Assembly: GCA_900128585.1 (NCBI GenBank)
Contig: LT642478.1
Span: 1-16,777 of the forward strand
Length of the DNA stretch: 16,777 nt
Source of the DNA: Stramenopiles sp. TOSAG23-3
Taxonomy: Eukaryota > Sar
Reading direction: 5' to 3'
Shown: positions 1 through 8,142 of the stretch, one piece after another
Layout of the letters: each line of letters begins with the position of its first letter
How positions within the stretch are numbered: position 1 is the first letter of the stretch
Notes under the pieces: generated by a model
Database searches by the model: none
The model's input: only the letters and a program-made list of their open reading frames with translations
What the model was told of the DNA's origin: nothing
Made by a program: the position numbers and the translations under genes

Positions 1-1053
1 GCAAATGCCTGGAATGAGGACGCAATACGGAGAGTTTTTGAAGTAAAGGGTCGCCCCCTTTCGAGCCCTCTCATTGTACACGTCCCCTCACCAGAATCAG
101 CACACGATTTACTCGACCTAAGCTCGGTGAGCATGCCTGTTTATAACTTCCTAGCGAGGACCTTCTGGCCTGGGCCGTTGACCCTAATAGGCCAGGCCCA
201 CGAATCGTTGCCGTTGTCCGTTTCTGCGGGAACGGGCATGGTAGGCATTCGTTGTCCGGACAGCCCCATTGCAAGGCGTTTCCTAGAGCTAGCGAATGTT
301 CCTGTAGCGGCCCCGAGCGCCAACCGTTTTGGCCACGTGAGCCCGACGTCAGCTGACCACGTGCTGGAGGATTTAGGGGACCATGACTTGTACATAGTAA
401 ACGGCGGCAGCCTGCCGCAACACGGTGCGCGCGACGCGGGGCGGGCAGAAGACAGGGAGTGCAGGGTAGGGATAGAGTCCACCGTGGCAAAGATAGACGG
501 GGACAACGAAGAGATCGTTTTGCTGCGCCTAGGGGGCGTTGGAAAGGCGCAAATAGAGGATGCCTTGCGCGGTAGCCCATTTTTCAATTATTCCGTAGTA
601 GTGCGCCAAAAAGGAGAAGACAAGGGCAGCAGCGCCGACAGTTTCGGCGACGAGTCGCCAGGGCAAACGTTGAAGCACTACGCACCTGACGTTCCCGCGT
701 CGCTTGCGAGGTTTGAAAATAGCCATGCAGCGGACAGTTCGCACGACCCCGTGGACTGGGAGAAAAGTGTCGTACTGGACTTTGGTGGAGCATTGAAGGC
801 CTTGGAACCGGAGTGCCTAGCGTACATGGACTTGTCGCCCAGCGGGGACATGGACGAAGCGGCCAACAAACTCTTCGGCGCATTGCGTTGGTCGGAGAGT
901 GTCCCTGGAGCGGGCCACGTGCTTGTTTCGGACATTTCTGACGAGGACAACGACCACGCGCTCCGCGATGCTGTAAAAGACCGTCTCTTCCGGTCGGCGT
1001 GCGGTCGTTCCGTGGTGATCAATGCTTTCAAAAGCAAGGCCCAGTTGTCGTAA
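1..1053 (+). CDS. Sua5/YrdC-type threonylcarbamoyl-AMP synthase (5' end cut off by window)
   Basis: This enzyme family makes threonylcarbamoyl-AMP from threonine, bicarbonate and ATP, the first step of the t6A modification at position 37 of ANN-decoding tRNAs. The frame is open from base 1, so the N-terminus lies outside the window; 350 residues remain. The YrdC domain shows the KGRP motif (residues 16-19), PGPLTLI (57-63), VGIRCPD (81-87), PSANRFGHVSPTSA (105-118) and GIESTV (157-162). A SPGQTLKHYAPD linker (219-230) follows, and then a C-terminal domain, the two-domain architecture of Sua5 rather than of short YrdC. About 18 residues (roughly 137-154) sit between the usual NGG and the GIESTV motif and look like an insertion. 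An internal GTG at 127 is not the start, because conserved sequence continues upstream of it. It converges on the complex I gene. Family certain; compartment (cytosol, mitochondrion or plastid) unknown without the N-terminus. Confidence 0.93.
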   Translation, partial: ANAWNEDAIRRVFEVKGRPLSSPLIVHVPSPESAHDLLDLSSVSMPVYNFLARTFWPGPLTLIGQAHESLPLSVSAGTGMVGIRCPDSPIARRFLELANVPVAAPSANRFGHVSPTSADHVLEDLGDHDLYIVNGGSLPQHGARDAGRAEDRECRVGIESTVAKIDGDNEEIVLLRLGGVGKAQIEDALRGSPFFNYSVVVRQKGEDKGSSADSFGDESPGQTLKHYAPDVPASLARFENSHAADSSHDPVDWEKSVVLDFGGALKALEPECLAYMDLSPSGDMDEAANKLFGALRWSESVPGAGHVLVSDISDEDNDHALRDAVKDRLFRSACGRSVVINAFKSKAQLS

Positions 1054-1353
1054 GGGTAAACGACGCCTTCCGTGGGTATGCCATCTTGCTGTGCTCGGAT
1101 AATGTCATATAATATATATCAGAGTATTACAGATCGAATTTATGATTTAATAGGATAGCACATTTTGGATTTTGTACTTCGTATAAAATTTTATTCTTAT
1201 AAATTTTATTGATCTCTTAAGGTGTAAAAAAACAAATTATATAGTATGTTTTAAGACTCTTAAGGTGTAATATTATTATTTACGAGCCATCGGGTGCCTA
1301 CCCTGCCGAAGAAACCCATGGACGTTCGGTGAAATGAACTATACCCCTCGACC
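1054..1353. other. convergent intergenic spacer with a 14-base direct repeat
   Basis: This AT-rich spacer lies between the 3' ends of the Sua5 and NDUFB9 genes and presumably holds both polyadenylation regions. The 14-mer CTCTTAAGGTGTAA occurs at 1214-1227 and again at 1257-1270, 43 bases apart. I see no RNA gene or conserved reading frame in it. Confidence 0.6.
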
Positions 1354-1887
1354 CTAAACCTTCTCGGTCGCCCAGTTGTCCCTGTTTGTTTTCTGTTGGA
1401 TTTCCAACTTCGCAGCAAGTGGATCGCTCCATTCTACGTTCTTCTTACTAAAGTCTACAAGCCCGCTTTCGTTAGCCGACCGAATGCTTGTGGGTACCTG
1501 GTCAATGTTAACCTCGGCCAACGATATCCCCTCCGGAATGCCTTCGGGGTAGACGACCGATAGAGGGATGGGTGGGTTCCTCATAAACATAGAACCTCCT
1601 GGCATCCATGGCAAAACGTATTGGTCCGGGTGCGTATGGGCCTCCAGCTCTTCTTGGGCCTCCCGGCAGATTTTAACTGCCTGCGGCGAGTCCGGCGCAA
1701 GGTGCCTGTGTTGCTCGAATCTAGCCCTAATTTTATACGCCTCTGCGTTGATAATGTCTCGTTGGATGGCCCAACTCATCATTAGTTTCAAAGAGTGACG
1801 GTACAATCGCTGGACTTTCTGCGTGTGCGTCAAGTCTTCAACGACCGGTTTCATCCATCCTACGGCTTCTCTGAATGCTCTGTTCAT
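1354..1887 (-). CDS. NDUFB9: NADH dehydrogenase (complex I) B22 subunit, NDUFB9-like LYR protein
   Basis: This is an accessory subunit of mitochondrial respiratory complex I, located in the distal membrane arm, where LYR-fold subunits dock a mitochondrial acyl carrier protein. The product has 177 residues, close to the roughly 180 of animal homologues. The N-terminal block HTQKVQRLYRHSLK (residues 21-34) contains the LYR tripeptide at 28-30. It is followed by the family pattern of a basic helix ending in RARFEQHR (54-61), an acidic EAQEELE helix (76-82) and the HPDQYVLPWMPGGSMF stretch (86-101), matching HPxPYxxPxxPGGxxx of NDUFB9. ATG at 1887 is the only sensible start, and the stop is TAG. 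No separate mitochondrial presequence is seen, as is usual for this subunit. It is tandem with, and downstream of, the PrsW-like gene on the - strand. Confidence 0.9.
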   Translation of the reverse strand: MNRAFREAVGWMKPVVEDLTHTQKVQRLYRHSLKLMMSWAIQRDIINAEAYKIRARFEQHRHLAPDSPQAVKICREAQEELEAHTHPDQYVLPWMPGGSMFMRNPPIPLSVVYPEGIPEGISLAEVNIDQVPTSIRSANESGLVDFSKKNVEWSDPLAAKLEIQQKTNRDNWATEKV

Positions 1888-2132
1888 GGTTTAAACTATC
1901 TCCGTTGTAAGGTAACACAACCGAGGGAAATTCCAGATTAAAAGTAACTACTGCAATACTGTCTGCAATGAAACAACATGAATGAAAGGCAACTCTGTTA
2001 TTCTGCCTTTTTTTCTTTTTCTCTTTCGAACGATCAAACAATTACTTTAATGAATAATAATCAATCCAATAAAGTAAACAAAAAAGGTTGTTCCAACAGC
2101 ACCACAGGACTAACTTTACTACTTCTAATAAT

Positions 2133-2137
2133 AAAAA

Positions 2138-2181
<44 letters not shown>

Positions 2182-2182
2182 A
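2133..2182. repeat. AAAG microsatellite
   Basis: An uninterrupted purine run whose core is 11 perfect AAAG units (2137-2180). It is followed directly by alternating TTAA/AATT repeats. It is likely length-polymorphic. Confidence 0.95.
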
Positions 2183-2384
2183 TGAATTAATTAATTAATT
2201 ATAAAATACGAAGTACGTAGCTACATAACTAAATAGATTACTATTAATAATTTTAAATATATAAACATAGTATAGGAATAAATTAAAATACTTCTTCATT
2301 GTGTCCGTCCGTCAAAATATCAAAATACAATAGGTGGGTGGATGAAAGGAAATTCACCGAATAAAAATAAAAAGAAATAAAATC

Positions 2385-2475
2385 AGAAGAGAAGAAGAAA
2401 AGAAAAAAAGAAAAAAAGAAAAAAAGAAAGAAAGAAAGAAGAAAAGAAAAGAAAGAAAGAAAGAAAGAAAGAAAA
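2385..2475. repeat. 91-base polypurine tract (GAA, AAAG and longer A-rich units)
   Basis: Every base from 2385 to 2475 is A or G on the + strand. It contains imperfect AAG, AAAAAAG and AAAG units. Homopurine/homopyrimidine tracts of this length can adopt triplex forms and are prone to slippage. Confidence 0.9.
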
Positions 2476-2622
2476 CGAAAAGTAGTAATAAAATTGGATA
2501 ATATAACCCTAATAATAACATTATTTATATCTACTTAAAACTTTCTGTATCAATGCCGCATTTATTTAAGGTATATAATACACGTACATACGATTGTAAT
2601 AATAATAATAACTAAAAAAACA

Positions 2623-3726
2623 TCAACGAACGACGATTGCAGTGGCAGGTACTTCGAGGTTCGCCTCGTCTTCCATTTCATAGATGCTAGTCATTCTGCG
2701 AACAAGGTTGCTTCTTTCAATCCTATTGTAGCAGAATACACACACACACGCAGACGGCAACATCCCTTCGCGTTGCAATCTCCGCACATCGACTCGTTTC
2801 ACCGCGTGCAGTTCATTGTACTTGACGCGAAGAAAACAGTACCACACCGCCAAGTTGCCTGAGATCAGAACGTACGTAAGGAGAACGATGAGCGGGGAAT
2901 TCGAGTTCTCCGTCAGGACGCACGTAAAGTTGTGTATGGCATGAATTAAAACTGGCAGGGCGATGATCTTCCACCACGGCATTTTACCCCCACAAGCGCA
3001 GGAGTCGCAACAAACTCGTTGTTGGCCACTTTCTCGATGCACGAATTTTCGTCTCGAGATGAAAACCCCCATGATCAGTTGGCACACAACGTGTAACGGG
3101 AAAGAGAACAGGGCCCTCATCAAGGGGATCGCCCCCGCATAAATGTACATCACGTTCTCTATCATAGCAAACCCTGCCCCAGAAATCAGCGCCAAGCTGA
3201 GTACGGCATCGGGATCGGCGACGTACGACCGGTAGGAAAACACTGCGACGGCAAAGTACTTGACTATTTCTTCAGGGAGGGCGGACCACGCGACCACTCC
3301 CAGCGCGGAAAGAGGGCACAGACACACCGTCTCGTTAAACGTAAGATCGGCGCAGCAAGAGCTTTCACTCTTTATCTTGTTTGATTCCATCTGCTTCGCC
3401 ACTTCCCAATCATTTACGAGAAACACAAACACCCACAACCACAGCAACATTAAAAATGCAGCAGCGAAGAAGACTATCACAACTTGCCTCCTGTCCAAGG
3501 AGTGGGACCCAATGGCTTCGCTGAACCATATCATCCATACTAAAGGCGGAAGAATTCCACCCAACAGAATACTAAACATCAAACTATGAGGACCGTCCAA
3601 CACCGACGCGATGAAACCCAGTACCAAAGTGATAACTGTCGCACCAACACATCTCGCAAAAATGTACGTTGTGCAAAAATATGGTTTTGTCCGCCTCATC
3701 GCCTGCTCGGCCTTTCCCCTTTCCAT
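2623..3726 (-). CDS. PrsW-family intramembrane protease (glutamic type)
   Basis: PrsW proteins are multi-pass membrane proteases; the bacterial founder cleaves an anti-sigma factor. The start is taken as ATG at 3726 (367 residues). The GTG further upstream at 3768 would only add repeat-encoded residues, and a stop lies just before it. Hydrophobic segments occur at about residues 25-42, 49-69, 82-105, 140-166, 174-200, 205-223, 252-271 and 277-300. The family's conserved polar motifs are all present: EEIVK (152-156), MIENVMY (188-194) with the ExxxY pattern, PLH (210-212) and HAIHNF (262-267). Unusual features are a cysteine-bearing loop at 107-140, a cysteine-rich insertion CCDSCACGG at 239-247, and a 65-residue basic/acidic tail with a CVCVFC stretch. 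Substrate unknown. It shares a divergent promoter region with the VPS9 gene. Confidence 0.83.
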   Translation of the reverse strand: MERGKAEQAMRRTKPYFCTTYIFARCVGATVITLVLGFIASVLDGPHSLMFSILLGGILPPLVWMIWFSEAIGSHSLDRRQVVIVFFAAAFLMLLWLWVFVFLVNDWEVAKQMESNKIKSESSCCADLTFNETVCLCPLSALGVVAWSALPEEIVKYFAVAVFSYRSYVADPDAVLSLALISGAGFAMIENVMYIYAGAIPLMRALFSFPLHVVCQLIMGVFISRRKFVHRESGQQRVCCDSCACGGKMPWWKIIALPVLIHAIHNFTCVLTENSNSPLIVLLTYVLISGNLAVWYCFLRVKYNELHAVKRVDVRRLQREGMLPSACVCVFCYNRIERSNLVRRMTSIYEMEDEANLEVPATAIVVR

Positions 3727-4018
3727 CGGTTTCAAAATAAACGAACGAACGAACGAATGCGCGCGCACTCCGATCTAAACTTAAATCTAAATTGACTTCT
3801 AAACTCCTTCCTTTTTCCATTTGCTTTTTGTTTATTTCAATAGCAATACATACATATAATATACATTCCATTCTTTTTCAAAAAAACAAACAACAAACCA
3901 AAAAAAGACCACCCCGAAGAAACCCAAACGAACCCGATTCGTACTAATAACAACGATACCGTACTTAAAATAGTACACTTCCTACTCTATCTAGACTAAG
4001 AATTGTTCTAAGTTCTAA

Positions 4019-4055
4019 TCCTCTTTCTTCTTTCTTCTTCTTTCTTCTTCTTCTC
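4019..4055. repeat. CTT/CTTT polypyrimidine tract
   Basis: All 37 bases are C or T, built of TTC and TTTC units. It lies in the divergent promoter region about 230 bases before the VPS9 start codon. Confidence 0.85.
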
Positions 4056-4189
4056 GGCGGAGCTTCGGGCTTCGGAGGACATCTAAAAATGAAACTTCAA
4101 TGTGAATTCTCCTCATCATAATAATAAGAATGTAAAACAAATAATAAAAGAAACGAAAGAGAAAGATGAAAAATTACCATGGAATCCTT

Positions 4190-4199
4190 TATAAAGAGA
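4190..4199 (+). promoter_or_regulatory. TATA-like box (TATAAAGAGA) of the VPS9 gene
   Basis: TATAAAGAGA begins 94 bases before the ATG at 4284. The identical 10-mer occurs in the same orientation 32 bases before the start codon of the JmjC/cupin gene, which supports a core promoter role. Functional assignment is inference. Confidence 0.4.
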
Positions 4200-4283
4200 G
4201 GAGTAAGAAAATTAAGCAAGAAGAAAGAGAGACGGACTGTTCTTAGTGTACGTACATAAAACGAGACGGACAGGTTTGTTAGG

Positions 4284-6335
4284 ATGTCGGAACTCGCTGC
4301 GATTCTCGCGCGTCGCAGGCGAATGTCTGACGCGGTGCCTTTAGTTGTGGGAGGTAACCCTACTGTGGTTGCTGAGGCCGAACCCCTTACTATTTGCACA
4401 GAAGAGGATAAGGATGAAGGGCAAACTGACCAGGGAGAAAATGCTCTTATAGATAGGGACGAGCCAGAGGCGTCGGAGAGTGCGATTGAGTGCCAGGCCG
4501 AAGCGAGTGCCGAACTTGCGGCGCCGGGGGGGAACGGGGGGGTAGAGAGTAGCGCAAAGCTGAAAGAAGAGATTAGCCGCCTAAAGTCGCGTTTGCAAGA
4601 GATGGAGATAAAGCTGTCGTCGGCGAAAAGCACCATTTCCGACCTAAAGCTCACGGTGCAACAACGGGACGAGATTATAGAAAGTTTCAACAGCACCGTG
4701 CAACGGGAGGTGGGCGGCGCGAGGAGTACACCGACCGCCTTCGGCAACGTTGGGGTGCTGGGACAGGGCAAGAGCGGAGAAGTTGTTGAGGGCAAAAAAT
4801 ATTTGTCCAGTTTGAAGGATGACGCGCTCTCTGAGGGTTTACCAACGGGAACGGCAAGCCGGGCATCCATAATTAGCAATGCGACGGACGACTCTATCCC
4901 CTCTATCCCCCGTCTCTCCTCCCACGACTTGGACAGCTTGTTTGATTCGCCAGAAGATACGTTGGCCGGTGATTTAGACCCATTAGGGGCGACCACGGAC
5001 GCGAGGGAAATTTCTGAAAAGCCTCTGCTTCGCTCAAACAGGAAACCGAGCCGCAAGATGGACTTGCCTGGGGGCGAAGACTGGGGCAAGAACCAGAAAT
5101 ACACGCCAGCGCCGAGTGCCAGGCCGCCAGTTGGCCAGGGGGCAAAGCGCCCGTCGCCGGGAAGAAAGACTACGATGCAGATGATGCTTGGGGAGACGTT
5201 CGACCCCGACGCTGGGGCACGCTGGGCGGAGCGGGGGGAGTCAAACGATGCGGGGGCTGCGAGCACCCCCCCTCCTCAAGAGCGCCGGAACTCTCTGTTT
5301 GCAAGTGTGGACAAGGAAGAGGCGAAGAGGAAACGGGCGGAGGAAGAGGCCGCAAAGCTGTTGGCGTCGGCGGAGCATGTTGACACCACCAGCGACGATG
5401 GCGAGTCGGCCAGGGAGGTCTACTCCAGCACATCCACGTTGTTCCACATATCCGATTCCGAGCGCAACCGCGGTTATAGAAAATTTTTGGACAGTTTGCG
5501 GGATCCCGGCGCGGCGGGCATATTGGGCCACATAAAACGTTTTTTAATGTCCGTGCTGATGCCCCAGGCCGCCGCCGTGGAAGAAAGCGTATTCCAGAAC
5601 AGCGATATGGACAACGCCCCCTTGGAGGAGCGGGCAAAGATTTGGTTCGAGTTTATGGAAGATCAATTTGACGCGCACCCGCTGTGGCAGGACAAGGGAG
5701 AGAAGGCGCTCATAATGGCCAGGGAGGGGTTGGAAAAGTACGTCATGACGAAGCTCTTTCACGTTGCGTTCAATGAGATATGCTTGCGAGTAGCAGCAGA
5801 CGACGAGCAGTTTACGCACCGTCGCAAAGTTCTCCAGCGGTTCGTTACGGCCGAGGACTTGGAGGTGCACCCCGTATGCCGCAGCCGCATGACGGTCAGT
5901 CTCGCAAGCAACGAGCTGAACAAATTGAACTCATTCTGCGCTCCCGCGGACAAGCTGCAATGCATCGTCCGCTGCTGCAGTTTCCTGTTCAATCAGTTGT
6001 CCGTGTCCCGGGATTCCGCCGGCTCAAGGCCTGGGGCCGATGACTTTCTCCCTGTGCTGATCTACGTAGTCCTAAACTCGAATGTCCCACAAATGCACGC
6101 GAACCTTGAGTACATTCAAAATTATCGGAATTCCCAAGATTTAATGTCAAAGGCCGGCTACTGCTTGGTAAACCTTCAAAGTTCAGTGTCCTTTTTGTCC
6201 AACGTGACTGGGGATAGTTTCCCTTCGATGGGGAAAGAAACGTTCGATTCGAAGTTTACCGCGGAAGAGGAGGCCTTAAGTGAAGGGAAAGAAACGGTTT
6301 TGCCATTGGATATGGATGAAAGCATGGATGACTAA
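4284..6335 (+). CDS. VPS9-domain protein, predicted Rab5-type guanine nucleotide exchange factor
   Basis: VPS9 domains catalyse GDP release from Rab5-family GTPases on endosomes. The product has 683 residues. The C-terminal part (about 440-640) carries the VPS9 signature: a helical lead-in (EERAKIWFEFMEDQ), NELNKLNSFCAPADKLQCI (543-561), then the catalytic stretch ADDFLPVLIYVVLNSN (585-600) with the conserved Asp and YCLVNLQSSVSFL (626-638) with the conserved Tyr. The N-terminus begins SELAAILARRRR, an arginine-ended amphipathic motif. It is followed by an acidic region and a heptad-like coiled coil at about 91-143. Residues 145-440 are low-complexity, rich in Ser, Pro, Gly and charge, with a second short KR/E-rich helix (343-362). 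No zinc finger, SH2, RCC1 or ankyrin partner domain is seen, so membrane recruitment is probably by the coiled coil. Transcribed away from the PrsW-like gene. Confidence 0.9.
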   Translation: MSELAAILARRRRMSDAVPLVVGGNPTVVAEAEPLTICTEEDKDEGQTDQGENALIDRDEPEASESAIECQAEASAELAAPGGNGGVESSAKLKEEISRLKSRLQEMEIKLSSAKSTISDLKLTVQQRDEIIESFNSTVQREVGGARSTPTAFGNVGVLGQGKSGEVVEGKKYLSSLKDDALSEGLPTGTASRASIISNATDDSIPSIPRLSSHDLDSLFDSPEDTLAGDLDPLGATTDAREISEKPLLRSNRKPSRKMDLPGGEDWGKNQKYTPAPSARPPVGQGAKRPSPGRKTTMQMMLGETFDPDAGARWAERGESNDAGAASTPPPQERRNSLFASVDKEEAKRKRAEEEAAKLLASAEHVDTTSDDGESAREVYSSTSTLFHISDSERNRGYRKFLDSLRDPGAAGILGHIKRFLMSVLMPQAAAVEESVFQNSDMDNAPLEERAKIWFEFMEDQFDAHPLWQDKGEKALIMAREGLEKYVMTKLFHVAFNEICLRVAADDEQFTHRRKVLQRFVTAEDLEVHPVCRSRMTVSLASNELNKLNSFCAPADKLQCIVRCCSFLFNQLSVSRDSAGSRPGADDFLPVLIYVVLNSNVPQMHANLEYIQNYRNSQDLMSKAGYCLVNLQSSVSFLSNVTGDSFPSMGKETFDSKFTAEEEALSEGKETVLPLDMDESMDD

Positions 6336-7059
6336 TGGTAAAGATTTTAAGTTTAAGAATTAATAAGATACTGGTGGTGGTGTTATTAATAAAAAAGAAG
6401 AGGAGGAGTAACCCTAATAACTCTTCTAATAAAGAAATATATAATAATATTTTTTCTACTTCTTTCTTCTACATTTTTGTTTTCTATATTTTATAATAAT
6501 AATAATAATAAAATTCATCATTTTTTTTAAAATTATTTAATAATAACCATCATTATTCATTGAAGTATAAATATATTGTATTCTATTCTATTCTCAATGC
6601 TCTTCCTATTAAAAAATTTAAAAATCCTCCTGAATCCACAATTCAACAGTGAAGAAGAACTGTTTTCTTTTTATTTTTTATTTGAATTTTTCTAACGACA
6701 AACCAACAACAATATTTCAGAAAATATTAACATAAGAATACCATAGACCTACGATACAAAAAAAAATCAACAACAAAAATTCAAACAACACACAGGATCA
6801 CATCAACTACTAAAAAAATACACAGGAGGAGAACGACCGACGATGATTTTTTTTAATTAATTTATTTTACGAAGAAGTATATTTAGTAGTATGATGTATA
6901 CAATTTTCAATTTGATTCAAGTCAAAGCAAACGTAAAAAAGAAAGAATTTGTGATCATGAGGAAGCATTTGGTATTTGGTAACAGTGCATTATTTTATTA
7001 ATTTACTACAAAAATTGCATTGATTGATTGATTGCTTGACCGATTGAAAGAAATTCGAG
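6336..7059. other. AT-rich intergenic spacer between VPS9 and C2H2/SANT genes
   Basis: This spacer of 724 bases consists of poly-A/T and AAT runs (for example 6490-6512), scattered short ORFs without protein-like content, and four ATTG units (7019-7034) in what is likely the 5' leader of the next gene. The 12-mer TAACCCTAATAA near 6409 also occurs near 2504. I see no RNA gene and no convincing TATA box. Confidence 0.5.
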
Positions 7060-7590
7060 ATGCCACCGATTGTACGCAAGTCCAAAGATAGGTTCAAATG
7101 CCCACAGTGCTCTGCCATTTTGGCATGGAAGGACAGTTTGACTCGTCACATAAAACTGGCGCACGGTACCCGGAAAATCAAAAAGTTCAAGTGCATGTCG
7201 CCAGGCTGCAAGGCTAGGTACTACTCTCAGGATAGTCTAAGGCGTCATATAAAAGCAAAACATCCAAGAGGAAACATATTGGAAATATACAAGCAGAACT
7301 TGGCGAAGAAGCGGAAGCCAGTGAAAAAAGGTTTTACCATGGTCAAAGGAAAGGACGGCACGATGCACAAGCGCAACCGTCGAACAGAGTGGAACCCTAA
7401 AGAGACTGCACTCTTCAAAAATGCACAGGAAAAGTTCGGCAAAGACTGGAAAAAGATTGCCGCCTTCGTCAAAACCAAGACTGACGGCCAAGTGCGTACA
7501 CATTTCTACACGCTACAACGGAAAACGGCCCCTCGCCCTGCGGTGAAGCATGACGTTGTGTACCACCAGCTGCATTCAGAGACTATTTAA
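7060..7590 (+). CDS. C2H2 zinc finger plus SANT/Myb-like DNA-binding protein
   Basis: Probably a small nuclear DNA- or chromatin-binding factor of 176 residues. Finger 1 has Cys14, Cys17, His30 and His35; finger 2 has Cys45, Cys50, His63 and His68 (C-x4-C spacing). Both have a 12-residue finger loop and a basic linker. A lysine/arginine cluster at 82-90 resembles a nuclear localisation signal. A single SANT/Myb-like repeat follows (about 108-155), with Trp111 and Trp130 as core aromatics and QVRTHFYTL in the third helix, like the recognition helix of single-repeat MYB proteins. The C-terminal tail is short. The frame stays open for 60 codons past the TAA (see findings). The target genes cannot be told. 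Confident in the domains, not in the role. Confidence 0.87.
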   Translation: MPPIVRKSKDRFKCPQCSAILAWKDSLTRHIKLAHGTRKIKKFKCMSPGCKARYYSQDSLRRHIKAKHPRGNILEIYKQNLAKKRKPVKKGFTMVKGKDGTMHKRNRRTEWNPKETALFKNAQEKFGKDWKKIAAFVKTKTDGQVRTHFYTLQRKTAPRPAVKHDVVYHQLHSETI

Positions 7591-7998
7591 AACACCGAAG
7601 TTGTAGGAGGAAAAAAGAATCAAAACGTCAGGACAAGTGAGGAAGAAACTCAAGAACAAGTGGTTGAGAAGTGGGGAAGGAAGAAAAAGAGTGATACGAA
7701 TGGTTACGACCTTATATCATTCTCGCTTTCTTTCTTTCTTTTCGACCTTGTTCCATTCCGTTCTAGATTCTAGACTTCAGCAGTAGAGGTAAGGTAGGTT
7801 GTCCTACTCTTTTAAATTAAATTGTACTTTTATTTAAATTATATTTAACAAATAAATAAGCTCTAATTATAATCTATATATTTTATTAGTCGTTCTACAG
7901 ACGACGACGACGATGTGTTGTTAGTTGTTAGTTGGATTAGTCTACGAGGATATAATCCCCATTATATTGTTGATTGATGAAGAAGAAGTTATTATTAT

Positions 7999-8012
7999 TT
8001 ACCGTACGGTAA
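7999..8012. repeat. perfect 14-base palindrome
   Basis: TTACCGTACGGTAA equals its own reverse complement. A shorter relative, CCGTACGG, lies 34 bases downstream. It is a candidate binding site for a dimeric protein. Confidence 0.8.
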
Positions 8013-8142
8013 TACGAAGGATAGACCTCGGTACTACTACCTGTACCGTACGGGGCAGTTGTATTAATTATTGGAATTATTTGTTTATTTTATTATTATT
8101 AATAATAATTAATTGGCGGTGGTGTCTTGTTTTTATGTGGGG

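Larger units (their letters stand above)
1888..2622. other. intergenic spacer: NDUFB9 upstream region and PrsW 3' region
   Basis: This very AT-rich spacer of 735 bases is dominated by two purine tracts (annotated separately). The part next to 1888 should hold the NDUFB9 promoter on the - strand, but I cannot pick out a convincing TATA box. The only forward reading frame with an ATG (from 1978) simply translates the AAAG microsatellite and is not a gene. No RNA gene is recognised. Confidence 0.55.
3727..4283. promoter_or_regulatory. divergent promoter region between PrsW-like and VPS9 genes
   Basis: These 557 bases separate the two start codons. From left to right there is a short AACG microsatellite (about 3738-3757), an AT-rich stretch with TATAATATAC near 3855, a 37-base pyrimidine tract (4019-4055), a small G+C-rich patch with two CTTCGG copies (about 4055-4080), and a TATA box facing the VPS9 gene. 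No conserved reading frame is present. Confidence 0.55.

Noticed and set aside
1351-1360. ACCCTAAACC, plant-type telomere-like unit, and two TAACCCTAATAA 12-mers near 2504 and 6409
   Set aside because: Single isolated units in gene-dense DNA; no tandem array, so not a telomere or interstitial telomeric block.
1978-2190. 70-codon frame ending in Lys/Glu/Arg repeats
   Set aside because: Its second half is a translated AAAG microsatellite.
4097-5266. 389-codon frame on the - strand opposite the VPS9 gene
   Set aside because: It is antisense to a gene with a clear family match. Its Ser-rich, low-complexity translation is what the opposite strand's codon bias produces, and its start is poorly placed.
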